Below are positions 17,663 to 25,952 of a DNA stretch of 64,000 nt, piece by piece. Position numbers and translations under genes: made by a program. Numbering within the stretch: the first letter of the stretch is position 1; each line of letters opens with the position of its first letter. The DNA is taken from assembly GCF_000336615.1 (NCBI RefSeq), contig NZ_AOLW01000046.1:286-64285 (forward strand), given 5' to 3'. This stretch comes from Haloarcula amylolytica JCM 13557. GTDB taxonomy: Archaea > Halobacteriota > Halobacteria > Halobacteriales > Haloarculaceae. Under the pieces are notes generated by a model that was not told the origin of the DNA, did not search any database, and saw only the letters and a program-made list of their open reading frames with translations.

Positions 17663-18070
17663 TGCTCAACCTGTAGCTAATGATAGTCAAAAAACCGTTG
17701 CCGAGAATATCAACATTGATAGCAAAACAATAAAACCGTGTACAATTTAGTCCCTAACTGTTGGGGATCTCCACAGAGGGGCTCTCTACAGGAGAGTCAT
17801 CGCAGTCGCTGTCGTCCCAGATCCAGATCATGTCAGTTGCAACCGAACCGCAGAGATACCCGTGGCAAACGGTCGTCAGCTACAGCTACCAGTTGGGGTA
17901 AGAGCCTCGGCACTCATAGGGCTCGTCACCACCGGGGAGTCACCCCGGTTCGGCCCCGTGAGTCGTCGTCATCGGCCGGCAGATGCTACCGCCGCTGGCG
18001 ACAAGACGGTTACTCATCGTGGCCACATAGTGGAACAAACGCTAAACCAACGCGGGCCAACCAGTCGTAT
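17663..18070. other. 408-nt intergenic region between divergent cosB and the DsbA-like gene
   Basis: The first 100 nt are AT-rich and should hold the cosB promoter (minus strand). A 7-bp hairpin lies at 17931-17949 (accgggg, loop agtca, ccccggt). An ATG at 17830 opens only 23 codons. No other gene is supported. The start of the plus-strand gene at 18071 has no clear Shine-Dalgarno. Confidence 0.5.
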
Positions 18071-18727
18071 ATGAACAGACGACGCTTTCTAGCACTTTCC
18101 GGGGTGGGTGTCGTCGGCGCAGTCGCGGGGTGCAGTGGTGAGGCGGACAGCGCCGAATCCGTCGACAGCCACCCGGCGGCCGCCGACCTCGACGCCCAGC
18201 CCCGCCGCGGCGAACTGGGCGGCCACGTCATCCTGGCGTTCGAAGACCCTTCCTGCCCCACATGCCGCCGCTTCCACGAGGAAACACTGCCGGATATCCG
18301 AGAGAACATCGTGGACGCGGGCAAAGGCGCGTACGTCGTCCGGACCTACCCCGTGATCTATCCCTGGGGTGAGCCGGCGACGCAGGCGCTGGAGTCGACG
18401 TTCGCCCGCGACAGCGAGGCGTATTGGGCGCTGTTCGGTCACTACTTCGCCGAGCAGTCGTCGTTCGACCCTGACAACGTTCTGGCGCGGACGGCGACGT
18501 TTCTCACCGAGGAGACCGACATCGACGGCGAGGCGGTCGCAAGCGACGCGCGGGATCGGGCACACGATGACGCCGTTCAGGCCGATATTCAGGCGGCCGA
18601 GGACGCCGGATTGGGTGAGACGACGCCGATTATCCTGCTGTTCGAGGACGGCGAGTTCGTGACGAAGGTCAACGGGAGCGTCAGCTACGAACTCATCGCG
18701 GAGGCGCTGGGAGAGCACGACGGATGA
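18071..18727 (+). CDS. DsbA-like thioredoxin-fold lipoprotein
   Basis: Exported thiol oxidoreductase, 218 aa. The N-terminus MNRRRFLALSGVGVVGAVAG is a Tat signal ending in lipobox AGCS (Cys about 21). The thioredoxin-fold active site is CPTC in EDPSCPTCRRFHEE (about 58-61), and the cis-Pro loop is ETTPIILLF near 190. The spacing fits DsbA/thiol:disulfide interchange proteins, which oxidise cysteines of secreted proteins. Its stop overlaps the next ATG by 4 nt, so the two genes are translationally coupled; a DsbB-like gene lies at 3.7-4.1 kb. Confidence 0.85.
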   Translation: MNRRRFLALSGVGVVGAVAGCSGEADSAESVDSHPAAADLDAQPRRGELGGHVILAFEDPSCPTCRRFHEETLPDIRENIVDAGKGAYVVRTYPVIYPWGEPATQALESTFARDSEAYWALFGHYFAEQSSFDPDNVLARTATFLTEETDIDGEAVASDARDRAHDDAVQADIQAAEDAGLGETTPIILLFEDGEFVTKVNGSVSYELIAEALGEHDG

Positions 18728-19323
18728 GCACCGCAGAGGGGCTCCGCCTGCCGACGACGCGAGGGGACTGGCGGCTCATGGGCCGGACGGTCAGGCTCGT
18801 GCTCACGCTGCCAGTCTACGCGGCGGTCGCCGTGATCGCCGCAATCGTCTCGCTGACCCTGTTCGTCGTCTCGCTGAACGTCCCGCTGGTGCTTGACCTC
18901 GTAGTCGGTGGGTCGCTCCCGCTCGCCAGTCGGCTGCGCGTGCTCGGGGAGCTGTATCCCTTCATCGGCACGTCGTTCAACCCTGCACAGGGAATTCTGC
19001 TGGTCGTCGTCGCCGCCCTCACCGGCGTCGACGTCGGGCTGGTGACCTACCACTTCCGCGAACACGGCCTCGACCTCCAGCAGGGCGGCGCGGGCGTCGC
19101 GGGTGTCGTCCTCGGAACGCTCGGCGCGGGCTGTGCGGCCTGCGGGTCGGCGGTCCTGCTGGGCCTGCTGTCGCTGCTCGGCGTCTCGACCTCGCTGTTG
19201 TTTCTGCCGCTGGATGGGCTTGAGTTCGCACTGCTTGCGCTCGCGGTGTTGATCCTCTCTATCTACTGGCTCGCCGAGGGGATGCGCGGCGGCGAGGTCA
19301 ACGGGTGTCCGGTGGATATCTGA
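18724..19323 (+). CDS. Membrane protein with CAAC motif, coupled to the DsbA-like gene
   Basis: A 199-aa integral membrane protein with about five hydrophobic segments: 24-48, 54-66, 86-108, 117-160 (two) and 165-185. A conserved-looking CxxC lies in a membrane segment, GTLGAGCAACGSAVLLGLLS (Cys about 138 and 141). Overlap ATGA with the DsbA-like gene points to joint function, perhaps passing electrons to or from it, as DsbB, VKOR or CcdA do. It has only one cysteine pair and no DsbB or CcdA signature, so the role is inference from context. Confidence 0.75.
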   Translation: MSTAEGLRLPTTRGDWRLMGRTVRLVLTLPVYAAVAVIAAIVSLTLFVVSLNVPLVLDLVVGGSLPLASRLRVLGELYPFIGTSFNPAQGILLVVVAALTGVDVGLVTYHFREHGLDLQQGGAGVAGVVLGTLGAGCAACGSAVLLGLLSLLGVSTSLLFLPLDGLEFALLALAVLILSIYWLAEGMRGGEVNGCPVDI

Positions 19324-19428
19324 CTGTATCGTTGGCCGGTCCTCGTTTCGCCCCGGTCGCGGAGTCCAAACCGTTCCAGCGGGAGAAAACGTATAGTGTC
19401 GTCAGCCGAACACTCGTGTCGAGAAGGT

Positions 19429-19968
19429 ATGCCCGAGACGGAGTCCCAGGTGACGGCTTCGACGGAGTCCCCCGCCGAGTACGAGCACCTCCAGAAAAAG
19501 CGGAAAGAGACGGCCGGAACGGTCGAACTGGCCGAAATCGTCGACGTGTGGGTCGGCGAGAGCGAACTCGTCTGTCGGTTCCAGTTCGACTGGGCGACCG
19601 ACCCGATACAGCGGCGTTACGACCTTGACAGCGACCGCGACATCGCCAAGGTCGAGCGGCTCTGTGAAGCGAACGGCCTGCAGTTCGAGCAGGCCAGTCA
19701 TTTAGAGGGGTCGCTGGTCGAACTCGAATACACCGGCTCACGGTGGCTGCCGCGGCCGGAAGCCGCCTACACCGACGGCGAGGGGTCGGCCGTCGAGACG
19801 TTCCGCGCGGAGTGGCGGTTACTGGTGGCTGAACTCGCCCAGTCGCCCGCGTTCCTCCGGCGGGGCATCGAGCGCGTCCGGGGGCTGTCGACGACGCAAC
19901 TGATTATCGGCATCATCCTCGTGAAGAAAGTCGCCATCATCGTGTTGCTGGCGCACCTCCTGCTGTAG
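19429..19968 (+). CDS. Haloarchaeal hypothetical protein with C-terminal membrane anchor
   Basis: A 179-aa protein from ATG 19429, preceded by GAAGGT. A soluble acidic domain (about 15-120, with WVGESELVCRFQFDWATDPI) is followed by a C-terminal hydrophobic helix (about 155-179, TTQLIIGIILVKKVAIIVLL). It looks tail-anchored with the bulk in the cytosol. I do not recognise the family. Convergent with ychF, 55 nt away. Confidence 0.7.
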   Translation: MPETESQVTASTESPAEYEHLQKKRKETAGTVELAEIVDVWVGESELVCRFQFDWATDPIQRRYDLDSDRDIAKVERLCEANGLQFEQASHLEGSLVELEYTGSRWLPRPEAAYTDGEGSAVETFRAEWRLLVAELAQSPAFLRRGIERVRGLSTTQLIIGIILVKKVAIIVLLAHLLL

Positions 19969-20023
19969 CCCGGCTGTCGCTGGGACGAAATCAGTGTCGA
20001 CAGAGCGTCCGATAGCGACCCGC

Positions 20024-21211
20024 TCAGTTCGTTGTCGTAATTTCGACCACGTCGCGGTGGTCGAGTTCGGTGTCAGCACCGATCTGTCGTTCGGTACGCA
20101 CGTCGTGCGCGTGGAGGAATCCTTCACCGATGTCGGTGTGCAGGAAGTACGCGAAGTCCTCGGCGGTCGACCCGTCGGGGAGGACGAAACAGTCCTGCAG
20201 GAAGGTGCCGTCCTCCTGGGGCTTGCGAGCGCCGGGGAACACCGCGATTGCGCCCAGTTCCTCGAACAATGCGGTTTCCAGCGCCTGCTGGACGCCCGTG
20301 CCACCGAACTCCGTAACGAAGTCCCGGATCTGTTCCAGCCCTGCGGCCTTCTCCTCTGGCAGGTCCGCCGTCACGGTGAACTCCTCGTCGCCCGGTCGGT
20401 AGTCGAGCACGCCCTGCTCGTTGCCGTTTTTCAGTGCCTTCTCCGCGTGGGCCGAGACGGGGACGAACGTGAGGTGCTTGTACTCCGGGTCCTCGGTGAT
20501 TGGCTCCCAGTTTTCCTGGGCCTCCGGAGTATCCATCTTGTTCGCCGCGATGAGCATCGGCTTGGTCCGGATGCGGATCTCCCGAGCGAGTGCCTCTCTG
20601 TCCTCGTCGTCCCAGGTGTCGGGGTCGAGTTCCAGGTCCAGTGCGAGTACGACCTGTTTAATCTCGTCGGCGTTGATCTTGAACGCCGACATCTGCTCGG
20701 CGAGGTCGTCTTCGATGGCCTTGTCCTCGCCGTGGTAGCCCGAGCGGTAGCGCTCGATGCCTTTCTCCAGAATGTCGAGATACCACATATCCAGTTCGTC
20801 TTCGAGGAAGTCGATGTCCTCGCGCGGGTCGTGGTTCTCGGTGGGTTCTCCTTCCAGGTCCGTTTCGCCGGTGAAGTCGACGACGTGGACGAGCACGTCG
20901 GCCTCGTTGAGGTCCGTGAGGAACTGGTTCCCCAGCCCCTTCCCCTCGTGTGCGCCGGGGACGAGGCCGGCCACGTCGACGAGTTTCGTCGGGACGAACC
21001 GGACACCCTCCGTGCAGTAGCCGTGGTTGGGCGTGCAGGTGTGGTCGAACTCCGGGGCGGCACAGTCGACGCGGACGTACGCCTCGCCCATCGAAGGGTC
21101 GATTGTCGTGAACGGGTACGCGCCCTCGGGCACGTCGTTCATCGTCGCCGCATTGAAAAACGTGGACTTGCCGACAGAGGGCTTGCCGACGAGTCCGATC
21201 TTGTAGCTCAT
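20024..21211 (-). CDS. ychF: YchF/Ola1-type P-loop NTPase
   Basis: Translation-associated Obg-family ATPase, 395 aa. Visible: G1 GLVGKPSVGKSTFFNAAT (about 6-23), switch segment AYPFTTIDP, G3 VDVAGLVPGAHEGKGLG (about 78-94), G4-like AANKMDTPEA, a long coiled region (about 140-200) and a C-terminal TGS domain (about 320-390, FVLPDGSTAEDFAYFLHTDI). The G4 NKMD differs from the NxxE of bacterial YchF, so nucleotide preference is uncertain. Ends in VVEITTTN. Monocistronic. Confidence 0.92.
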   Translation of the reverse strand: MSYKIGLVGKPSVGKSTFFNAATMNDVPEGAYPFTTIDPSMGEAYVRVDCAAPEFDHTCTPNHGYCTEGVRFVPTKLVDVAGLVPGAHEGKGLGNQFLTDLNEADVLVHVVDFTGETDLEGEPTENHDPREDIDFLEDELDMWYLDILEKGIERYRSGYHGEDKAIEDDLAEQMSAFKINADEIKQVVLALDLELDPDTWDDEDREALAREIRIRTKPMLIAANKMDTPEAQENWEPITEDPEYKHLTFVPVSAHAEKALKNGNEQGVLDYRPGDEEFTVTADLPEEKAAGLEQIRDFVTEFGGTGVQQALETALFEELGAIAVFPGARKPQEDGTFLQDCFVLPDGSTAEDFAYFLHTDIGEGFLHAHDVRTERQIGADTELDHRDVVEITTTN

Positions 21212-21311
21212 TGCACCGATGAAGCGGTTTCAGCGGCTTAAACGCTGTTACACGAGCTACGAGAGCGTGTGAGTCACACACGTACTGCGGGCTGCGAATG
21301 CGAGCCGGCGT

Positions 21312-21809
21312 TCACAACCGCCGCTCGTACACGTTGACTGGGTGTTCCTGTCCGCCGACCTCGGTCGTCCGCTCGCCGACCTTCTCGAAGTGGCTCCGGT
21401 AGAACGCGTTCCCGACCTCGTTCTCGGCCAGCACCTCGTCGCGGATTTTCCGCACGGAAAGCTCGTGCAAGTGCTGTTCGCCGCGATGCAGCAGCTCCGT
21501 CCCGATACCTTCCCCCCAGTAGTCCGGGTGGACGTACAGGTCGAGGTCGCCGAAGCCGGTCGCGTCCGTCATCCCACAGCTCATGTACGCCACCACGTCG
21601 TCGTCGGCCGTCGAGACGAACAGGCCGACCTCTTCGAGTTCGATCATCTGCTCCAGTAGCGGCGGTGCATACCCCTCTTTGAGGTGCTCTTCCACTGTCT
21701 CTGCTCCGAGGATGTCGTCGTACACGGTATGCCATGTGGTTCTGGCGACCCGGCGGATATCCGCGATGTCCATTGGTTCGGCCGGCCGGATGGATGTCTG
21801 GAACGACAT
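21312..21809 (-). CDS. GNAT-family N-acetyltransferase
   Basis: A 165-aa single-domain acetyltransferase. The fold is visible from SIRPAEPMDIADIRRVARTT (N-terminal GNAT start) through LDLYVHPDYWGEGIGTELLH (acetyl-CoA loop, about 89-108) to AENEVGNAFYRSHFEKVGER (about 128-147). Resembles RimI or spermidine-type acetyltransferases; substrate unknown. Divergent from trpC, with a 129-nt shared upstream region. Confidence 0.85.
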   Translation of the reverse strand: MSFQTSIRPAEPMDIADIRRVARTTWHTVYDDILGAETVEEHLKEGYAPPLLEQMIELEEVGLFVSTADDDVVAYMSCGMTDATGFGDLDLYVHPDYWGEGIGTELLHRGEQHLHELSVRKIRDEVLAENEVGNAFYRSHFEKVGERTTEVGGQEHPVNVYERRL

Positions 21810-21906
21810 GTGTGAACATTTAACGTGTAGGTGTATAGAACTGTGGCTTGTTTGACAACGCGAGGAACTATCCCGTTCTGCGTCCCCTGAGATAATAGGG
21901 CAACTC

Positions 21907-21913
21907 TTATGTA
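21907..21913 (+). promoter_or_regulatory. Candidate TATA-like box of the trpCBA operon
   Basis: TTATGTA begins 32 nt before the trpC ATG at 21939. A small inverted pair, GTAC at 21911-21914 and 21921-21924, overlaps its downstream side and could be an operator half-site arrangement; this last point is speculative. Confidence 0.35.
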
Positions 21914-21938
21914 CACTTCTGTACGTTAGTGTTCAGTA

Positions 21939-22751
21939 ATGGACGACAGTGAGGAGATAGCACCAGCGGTCCAGTCGATTCTCGACGCGGCGCGGGAGCG
22001 CGGTGGCGGCGGAGACCGGGTATCGGTGACACCCCGGTCGCTGGCCGATGCCTTCGAAGCGGCCGAAAACGACGGGCGGACGCCGGTCATCGCCGAAATC
22101 AAGCCCACCAGCCCGACCGCCGAGGGCGAGCGCACTGACGACCCGGTCGACCTCGCACAACAGATGGTCGCGGGCGGCGCGACGGCGCTGTCTGTGCTGA
22201 CGGAGCCGGAGCATTTCGGCGGGTCGGCGGCGACGCTCGAACGGGTCCGCGACGCCGTCGACGTGCCCGTCCTGCGGAAAGACTTCGTCCTCTACGAGAG
22301 CCAGCTGGACGTCGTGGAAGCCGACGTTGTCCTGCTCATCGTCCGCTTTCTCGAAGCCGAGGGCACCGACGACCTCGCGGACCTCCTCACGGCCGCGCGC
22401 GAGCGCGGTTTCCAGGTCCTCGTTGAGACCCACACGGCGGCAGAGGTCGAGAAAGCACTCGACGCGGGCGCGGATATCATCGGCGTCAACAACCGCGACC
22501 TCGGCGAGCTAGCGGTCGACCTCGGAACGTTCGAAGCCGTCGCGCCCGACGTGCCAGAGGGCGTCACACTCATTGCTGAAAGCGGCATACAGACAGCAGA
22601 CGACGTCTTGCGGATGCGCGACGCCGGTGCGGACGCGCTGCTGATTGGTTCGGCTATCATGGACCACGGCGAGACGACGGACGTGGAAGCGAACACGCGG
22701 CGACTAACAGATGCGGACACTGACGCGATTGAGACGACTACAGACACATGA
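21939..22751 (+). CDS. trpC: Indole-3-glycerol phosphate synthase
   Basis: Fourth step of the tryptophan branch, closing the indole ring from CdRP; cytosolic TIM barrel of 270 aa. Family signatures: [15 protein letters not shown] (about 49-63, with Lys of the KxxSP-like motif), [22 protein letters not shown] (catalytic Lys about 112), [13 protein letters not shown] and LIAESGI near the C-terminus. First gene of trpCBA; it overlaps trpB by 4 nt. Other trp genes (trpD, E, G, F) are not in the window, matching the split trp operons of haloarchaea. Confidence 0.93.
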   Translation: MDDSEEIAPAVQSILDAARERGGGGDRVSVTPRSLADAFEAAENDGRTPVIAEIKPTSPTAEGERTDDPVDLAQQMVAGGATALSVLTEPEHFGGSAATLERVRDAVDVPVLRKDFVLYESQLDVVEADVVLLIVRFLEAEGTDDLADLLTAARERGFQVLVETHTAAEVEKALDAGADIIGVNNRDLGELAVDLGTFEAVAPDVPEGVTLIAESGIQTADDVLRMRDAGADALLIGSAIMDHGETTDVEANTRRLTDADTDAIETTTDT

Positions 22752-24061
22752 GTACTGACGACGCACACGACCCCAAGTTCGGCGAGTACGGTGGACAGTA
22801 CGTGCCCGAGGCACTGATGCCAGCTATCGAGGAGCTGACCGACGCCTACCAGCGGTACGTGCTCGAAAACGAGGACGGCTTCATGGACGAGTTTCGGGAG
22901 CGGCTGGCCGACTTCGGCGGCCGACCGACGCCACTGCAGTACGCGGACCAGCTCTCGGCCCGATACGACACGGACGTGTACCTCAAGCGCGAGGACTTGC
23001 TGCATGGCGGCGCGCACAAACTCAACAACGCGCTTGGCCAGGTTCTGCTGGCGAAGTACATGGGCAAGGAGCGCATCATCGCCGAGACCGGGGCCGGCCA
23101 GCACGGCACGGCGACGGCGATGGCGGCGGCCCACCTCGACATGCCCTGTGAGATCTACATGGGCGAGACCGACATCGCGCGCCAGCGCCCCAACGTGTTC
23201 CGGATGCGCATCAACGGGTCCGAGGTCAATCCCGTCACAGTCGGCCGCGGGACGCTGAAGGAAGCCATCTCCGAGACGATGCGGGACTGGGCGACCACCG
23301 TCGAGAACACCCACTACGTCATCGGGAGTATCGTCGGCCCGCACCCGTTCCCGAAGATGGTGCGTGACTTTCAGGCGGTCATTTCCGAGGAGGCCCGTGA
23401 GCAGGCCATCGAGAAAACCGGTGGGCTACCAGATTCAGTCCTCGCGTGTGCCGGCGGTGGCTCGAACACTATGGGCACCTTCGCGCACTTCGTCGACGAT
23501 ACCGACGTCGACCTCTACGCCGTCGAGGCCGGCGGCTCTTCGCTGCAGGTCGACGAGGAAGAGGGCGTCGCGCCCAACTCCGCCACGCTCTCGACCGGCG
23601 ACGAGGGCGTGCTTCACGGCGCGCGAACGAAGCTCCTGCAGGACTCGGACGGCCAGATCATGGAATCGCACTCCGTGTCCGCGGGGCTTGACTACGCCGG
23701 CGTCGGTCCGGAACTCGCCCACCTCGTCGACGAGGACCGCGTCATCCCGGTCAACGTCGACGATGACATCGCGCTGGAAGCGTTCCACCGACTCTCCCAG
23801 GACGAGGGTATCATCCCGGCTCTAGAGACGGCCCACGCCTTCGGGTATCTGGAAGAACACCACGACGAGGTCGGCGACACCGTCGTCGTCAACGTCTCCG
23901 GCCGCGGCGACAAGGACCTCGAAACGGTCATCGAGGAGACCAGCAAGCGCGACCTCGATATCGCGCCGGACATGTCTATCTTCGATAGCGTGGGGCGAAG
24001 CCCCACGTCACAGTCGAGCGGCGATGAGCCGCGAGACAGCGTCGGCGGGGGTGGCCTCTGA
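22748..24061 (+). CDS. trpB: Tryptophan synthase beta chain (with a palindromic insertion near its end)
   Basis: PLP enzyme joining indole and serine; 437 aa. The PLP lysine is K91 in [13 protein letters not shown], and the phosphate-binding loop is AGGGSNTMG (about 235-243). After PDMSIF the expected C-terminus would reach GGGL almost at once. Here about 17 residues ([19 protein letters not shown]) are encoded by a double-hairpin DNA element at 23984-24035. They lie outside the conserved core, so the enzyme should work. Translationally coupled to trpC (4-nt overlap) and trpA (1-nt overlap, TGATG). Confidence 0.94.
   Translation: MSTDDAHDPKFGEYGGQYVPEALMPAIEELTDAYQRYVLENEDGFMDEFRERLADFGGRPTPLQYADQLSARYDTDVYLKREDLLHGGAHKLNNALGQVLLAKYMGKERIIAETGAGQHGTATAMAAAHLDMPCEIYMGETDIARQRPNVFRMRINGSEVNPVTVGRGTLKEAISETMRDWATTVENTHYVIGSIVGPHPFPKMVRDFQAVISEEAREQAIEKTGGLPDSVLACAGGGSNTMGTFAHFVDDTDVDLYAVEAGGSSLQVDEEEGVAPNSATLSTGDEGVLHGARTKLLQDSDGQIMESHSVSAGLDYAGVGPELAHLVDEDRVIPVNVDDDIALEAFHRLSQDEGIIPALETAHAFGYLEEHHDEVGDTVVVNVSGRGDKDLETVIEETSKRDLDIAPDMSIFDSVGRSPTSQSSGDEPRDSVGGGGL
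23984..24035 (+). repeat. In-frame double-hairpin element, copy 1 (in trpB)
   Basis: Starts gatag, then hairpin 1 (23989-24007): cgtggggc-GAA-gccccacg, an 8-bp perfect stem with a 3-nt loop. A 10-nt linker ending cga follows, then hairpin 2 (24018-24032): gcggc-gatga-gccgc, then gag. It has the same order and spacing as the copy in trpA. Codes for Ser/Gly/Asp-rich sequence at residues about 413-430 of TrpB. Confidence 0.8.
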
Positions 24062-24936
24062 TGGGCCTCGAACGAGCCTTCGCTGACGAGCCAGCCTTCG
24101 TCCCGTACCTCGCGGCCGGCGACCCGAACTACGAGGCATCGATTGAGTACGTCGAGGCGCTGGCCCGCGGCGGGGCCGACGTCATCGAACTCGGTCTGCC
24201 GTTTTCTGAACCCATCGCGGAGGGCAAGACCATCCAGAACGCTATCGTCCGCTCGCTGGAAGCCGGGATGACGCCCGACCGCTTCTTCGAGTTCGTCGAG
24301 GAGCTCGACGTGGACGTGCCGCTGGTGTGTATGACCTACTACAATCTGATTTACCAGTACGGGGATAGCGAGTCGCGAAGCGACTCGGAAAACGCGAGCG
24401 GTGAAACCGCGAGCGAAGGCCCCCGCCCCTTCGTCGAGAAGGCCGCCGCGGTCGGCATCGAGGGCCTCGTCGTCCCGGACCTCCCCGCTGAGGAGGCCGG
24501 CCCGCTCCGGACGGCCTGTGACGAGTTCGGCCTCGATCTGGTGTTCATCGTCGCGCCGACGACGAAGGGCGACCGACTGGAGCGGATGCTCGAACAGGTG
24601 TCGGGCTACGTCTACGTCCAGGCGCGCCTGGGCGTCACCGGCGCACGCGAGGACGTGGACGACGCGACCGAGGAGTCGCTGGCCCGGCTTTCCGACTGGG
24701 ACGTGCCCAAGGCCGTCGGGTTCGGCATCAAGACGGGCGACCACGCTGAACGAATCGTTTCTGCCGGTGCTGACGGGGTTATCGTCGGCTCCGCACTGGT
24801 CGATATCGTGGCCGAGGGCCACGAGAACGGCGATCCCGTCGACGAGGTAGCCGACCGACTCGAAGCGAAGGCTCGTGAACTCAAAGACGGTGCGCTCCGG
24901 GGCGCGGCAGAACGACCGCAACCGGAACGCACATAA
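24061..24936 (+). CDS. trpA: Tryptophan synthase alpha chain (with an internal palindromic insertion)
   Basis: Cleaves indole-glycerol phosphate and passes indole to TrpB; TIM barrel of 291 aa, longer than the usual 265-275. Catalytic Glu is E43 in [11 protein letters not shown]. The position of the second catalytic acid (Asp60 of E. coli) reads E54 in [10 protein letters not shown]. Between [11 protein letters not shown] and [16 protein letters not shown] an extra [18 protein letters not shown] is present, encoded by the double-hairpin element at 24364-24413. It falls in a loop after barrel strand 4. Followed 26 nt later by the aromatic-pathway aldolase. Confidence 0.94.
   Translation: MGLERAFADEPAFVPYLAAGDPNYEASIEYVEALARGGADVIELGLPFSEPIAEGKTIQNAIVRSLEAGMTPDRFFEFVEELDVDVPLVCMTYYNLIYQYGDSESRSDSENASGETASEGPRPFVEKAAAVGIEGLVVPDLPAEEAGPLRTACDEFGLDLVFIVAPTTKGDRLERMLEQVSGYVYVQARLGVTGAREDVDDATEESLARLSDWDVPKAVGFGIKTGDHAERIVSAGADGVIVGSALVDIVAEGHENGDPVDEVADRLEAKARELKDGALRGAAERPQPERT
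24364..24413 (+). repeat. In-frame double-hairpin element, copy 2 (in trpA)
   Basis: Starts gatag as in copy 1. Hairpin 1 (24369-24387): cgagtcgc-GAA-gcgactcg, 8-bp perfect stem. Linker of 10 nt ending cgcga. Hairpin 2 (24398-24410): gcggt-gaa-accgc. Then gag. The hairpin 1 stem sequence differs from copy 1 on both arms yet pairs perfectly; the hairpin 2 G-C to T-A change is also compensated. Confidence 0.82.
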
Positions 24937-24962
24937 TCGTACTTGCCACACTGTCTCATAAC

Positions 24963-25766
24963 ATGACTGCAGGAAAACGCGCACGACTCGAACGCATCGG
25001 GACAGACGACACATACGTAATCGTCCCGATGGACCACGGCATCACAATGGGGGCCGTAAAGGGCCTCAAAGACATCGAATCGACTATCGACGCGGTCACC
25101 AGCGGCGGCGCGGACGCCGTCCTCACCCAGCGGGGCATCGCCGGGCGCGTCCATCCGAACAAGAACGACGCGGGCTATATCACGCATCTCAACGGCTCTA
25201 CTACCATCGGTCCTGACGAGCAGGACAAGCGGGTGACCGGCACGGTCGAAGACGCCATCCGCGCCGGGGCCGACGCCGTCTCGTTCCACATCAACGTCGG
25301 CAGCCAGTACGAACCCGAACAGATCGAGGAGCTCTCCGAGCTGACGACCGAGGCCAGCCAGTACGGCCTGCCGGTGCTGGCGATGGCCTACGCCCGCGGC
25401 CCCGACATCGACTCCGAGAACGAGGACTACAACCAGTCCGTCGGCCACGCTGTCCGGCTAGCCGAGGAACTGGGTGCGGATATCGTCAAGACCGGCTACA
25501 CCGGCTCCGCCGAGACCTTCCAGCACGTCGTCGAGTCCACGTCGCTACCGGTGGTCATCGCCGGCGGCTCGAAGGGCACTGACGAAGACACCGTTCGCAT
25601 GGTCCGGGGAACGATGGACGCCGGGGCGTCCGGCGTTTCGATGGGCCGCTCTATTTTCCAGCACGACGAACCGGAGAAGATTGCCCGTGCCGTCTCCGCC
25701 GTCGTCCACGACGACGCCACCACCGAGGAAGCGCTTCGCGAGGCCGGACTGGCCGTCGAGGCCTAG
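24963..25766 (+). CDS. aroA': 2-amino-3,7-dideoxy-D-threo-hept-6-ulosonate (ADH) synthase, class I aldolase family
   Basis: First step of the archaeal route to 3-dehydroquinate, condensing a sugar fragment with aspartate semialdehyde; 267 aa, DhnA/class I fructose-bisphosphate aldolase-like TIM barrel. Visible: VPMDHGITMGAVKGL (about 21-35), the Schiff-base lysine K176 in DIVKTGYTGSAETF, and the phosphate site VIAGGSKGTDED. Annotated as fructose-bisphosphate aldolase in some genomes. The neighbouring DHQ synthase II gene and trpCBA favour the aromatic role. Same strand as trpA, so probably co-transcribed. Confidence 0.9.
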   Translation: MTAGKRARLERIGTDDTYVIVPMDHGITMGAVKGLKDIESTIDAVTSGGADAVLTQRGIAGRVHPNKNDAGYITHLNGSTTIGPDEQDKRVTGTVEDAIRAGADAVSFHINVGSQYEPEQIEELSELTTEASQYGLPVLAMAYARGPDIDSENEDYNQSVGHAVRLAEELGADIVKTGYTGSAETFQHVVESTSLPVVIAGGSKGTDEDTVRMVRGTMDAGASGVSMGRSIFQHDEPEKIARAVSAVVHDDATTEEALREAGLAVEA

Positions 25767-25952
25767 CGGCCAAATCAGGACAAGTGGACACAGATACGGA
25801 CCAATAACCGTATTACGCAGTCTCGAACCACAGAACAGAATGGGTCTCTCCCTCACCGGAGCCAGACCACGTTTCTCCCTTGCTTGTCTGGCATCCGACA
25901 GACCGACCCGGGTTCCGCCACGTTCAAGCCCCGCCGTTGCGGACGTGGGCGT

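Noticed and set aside
17830-17901. A 23-codon ATG frame in the cosB/DsbA-like spacer
   Set aside because: Short, no start signal, no recognisable sequence; I see no support for translation.
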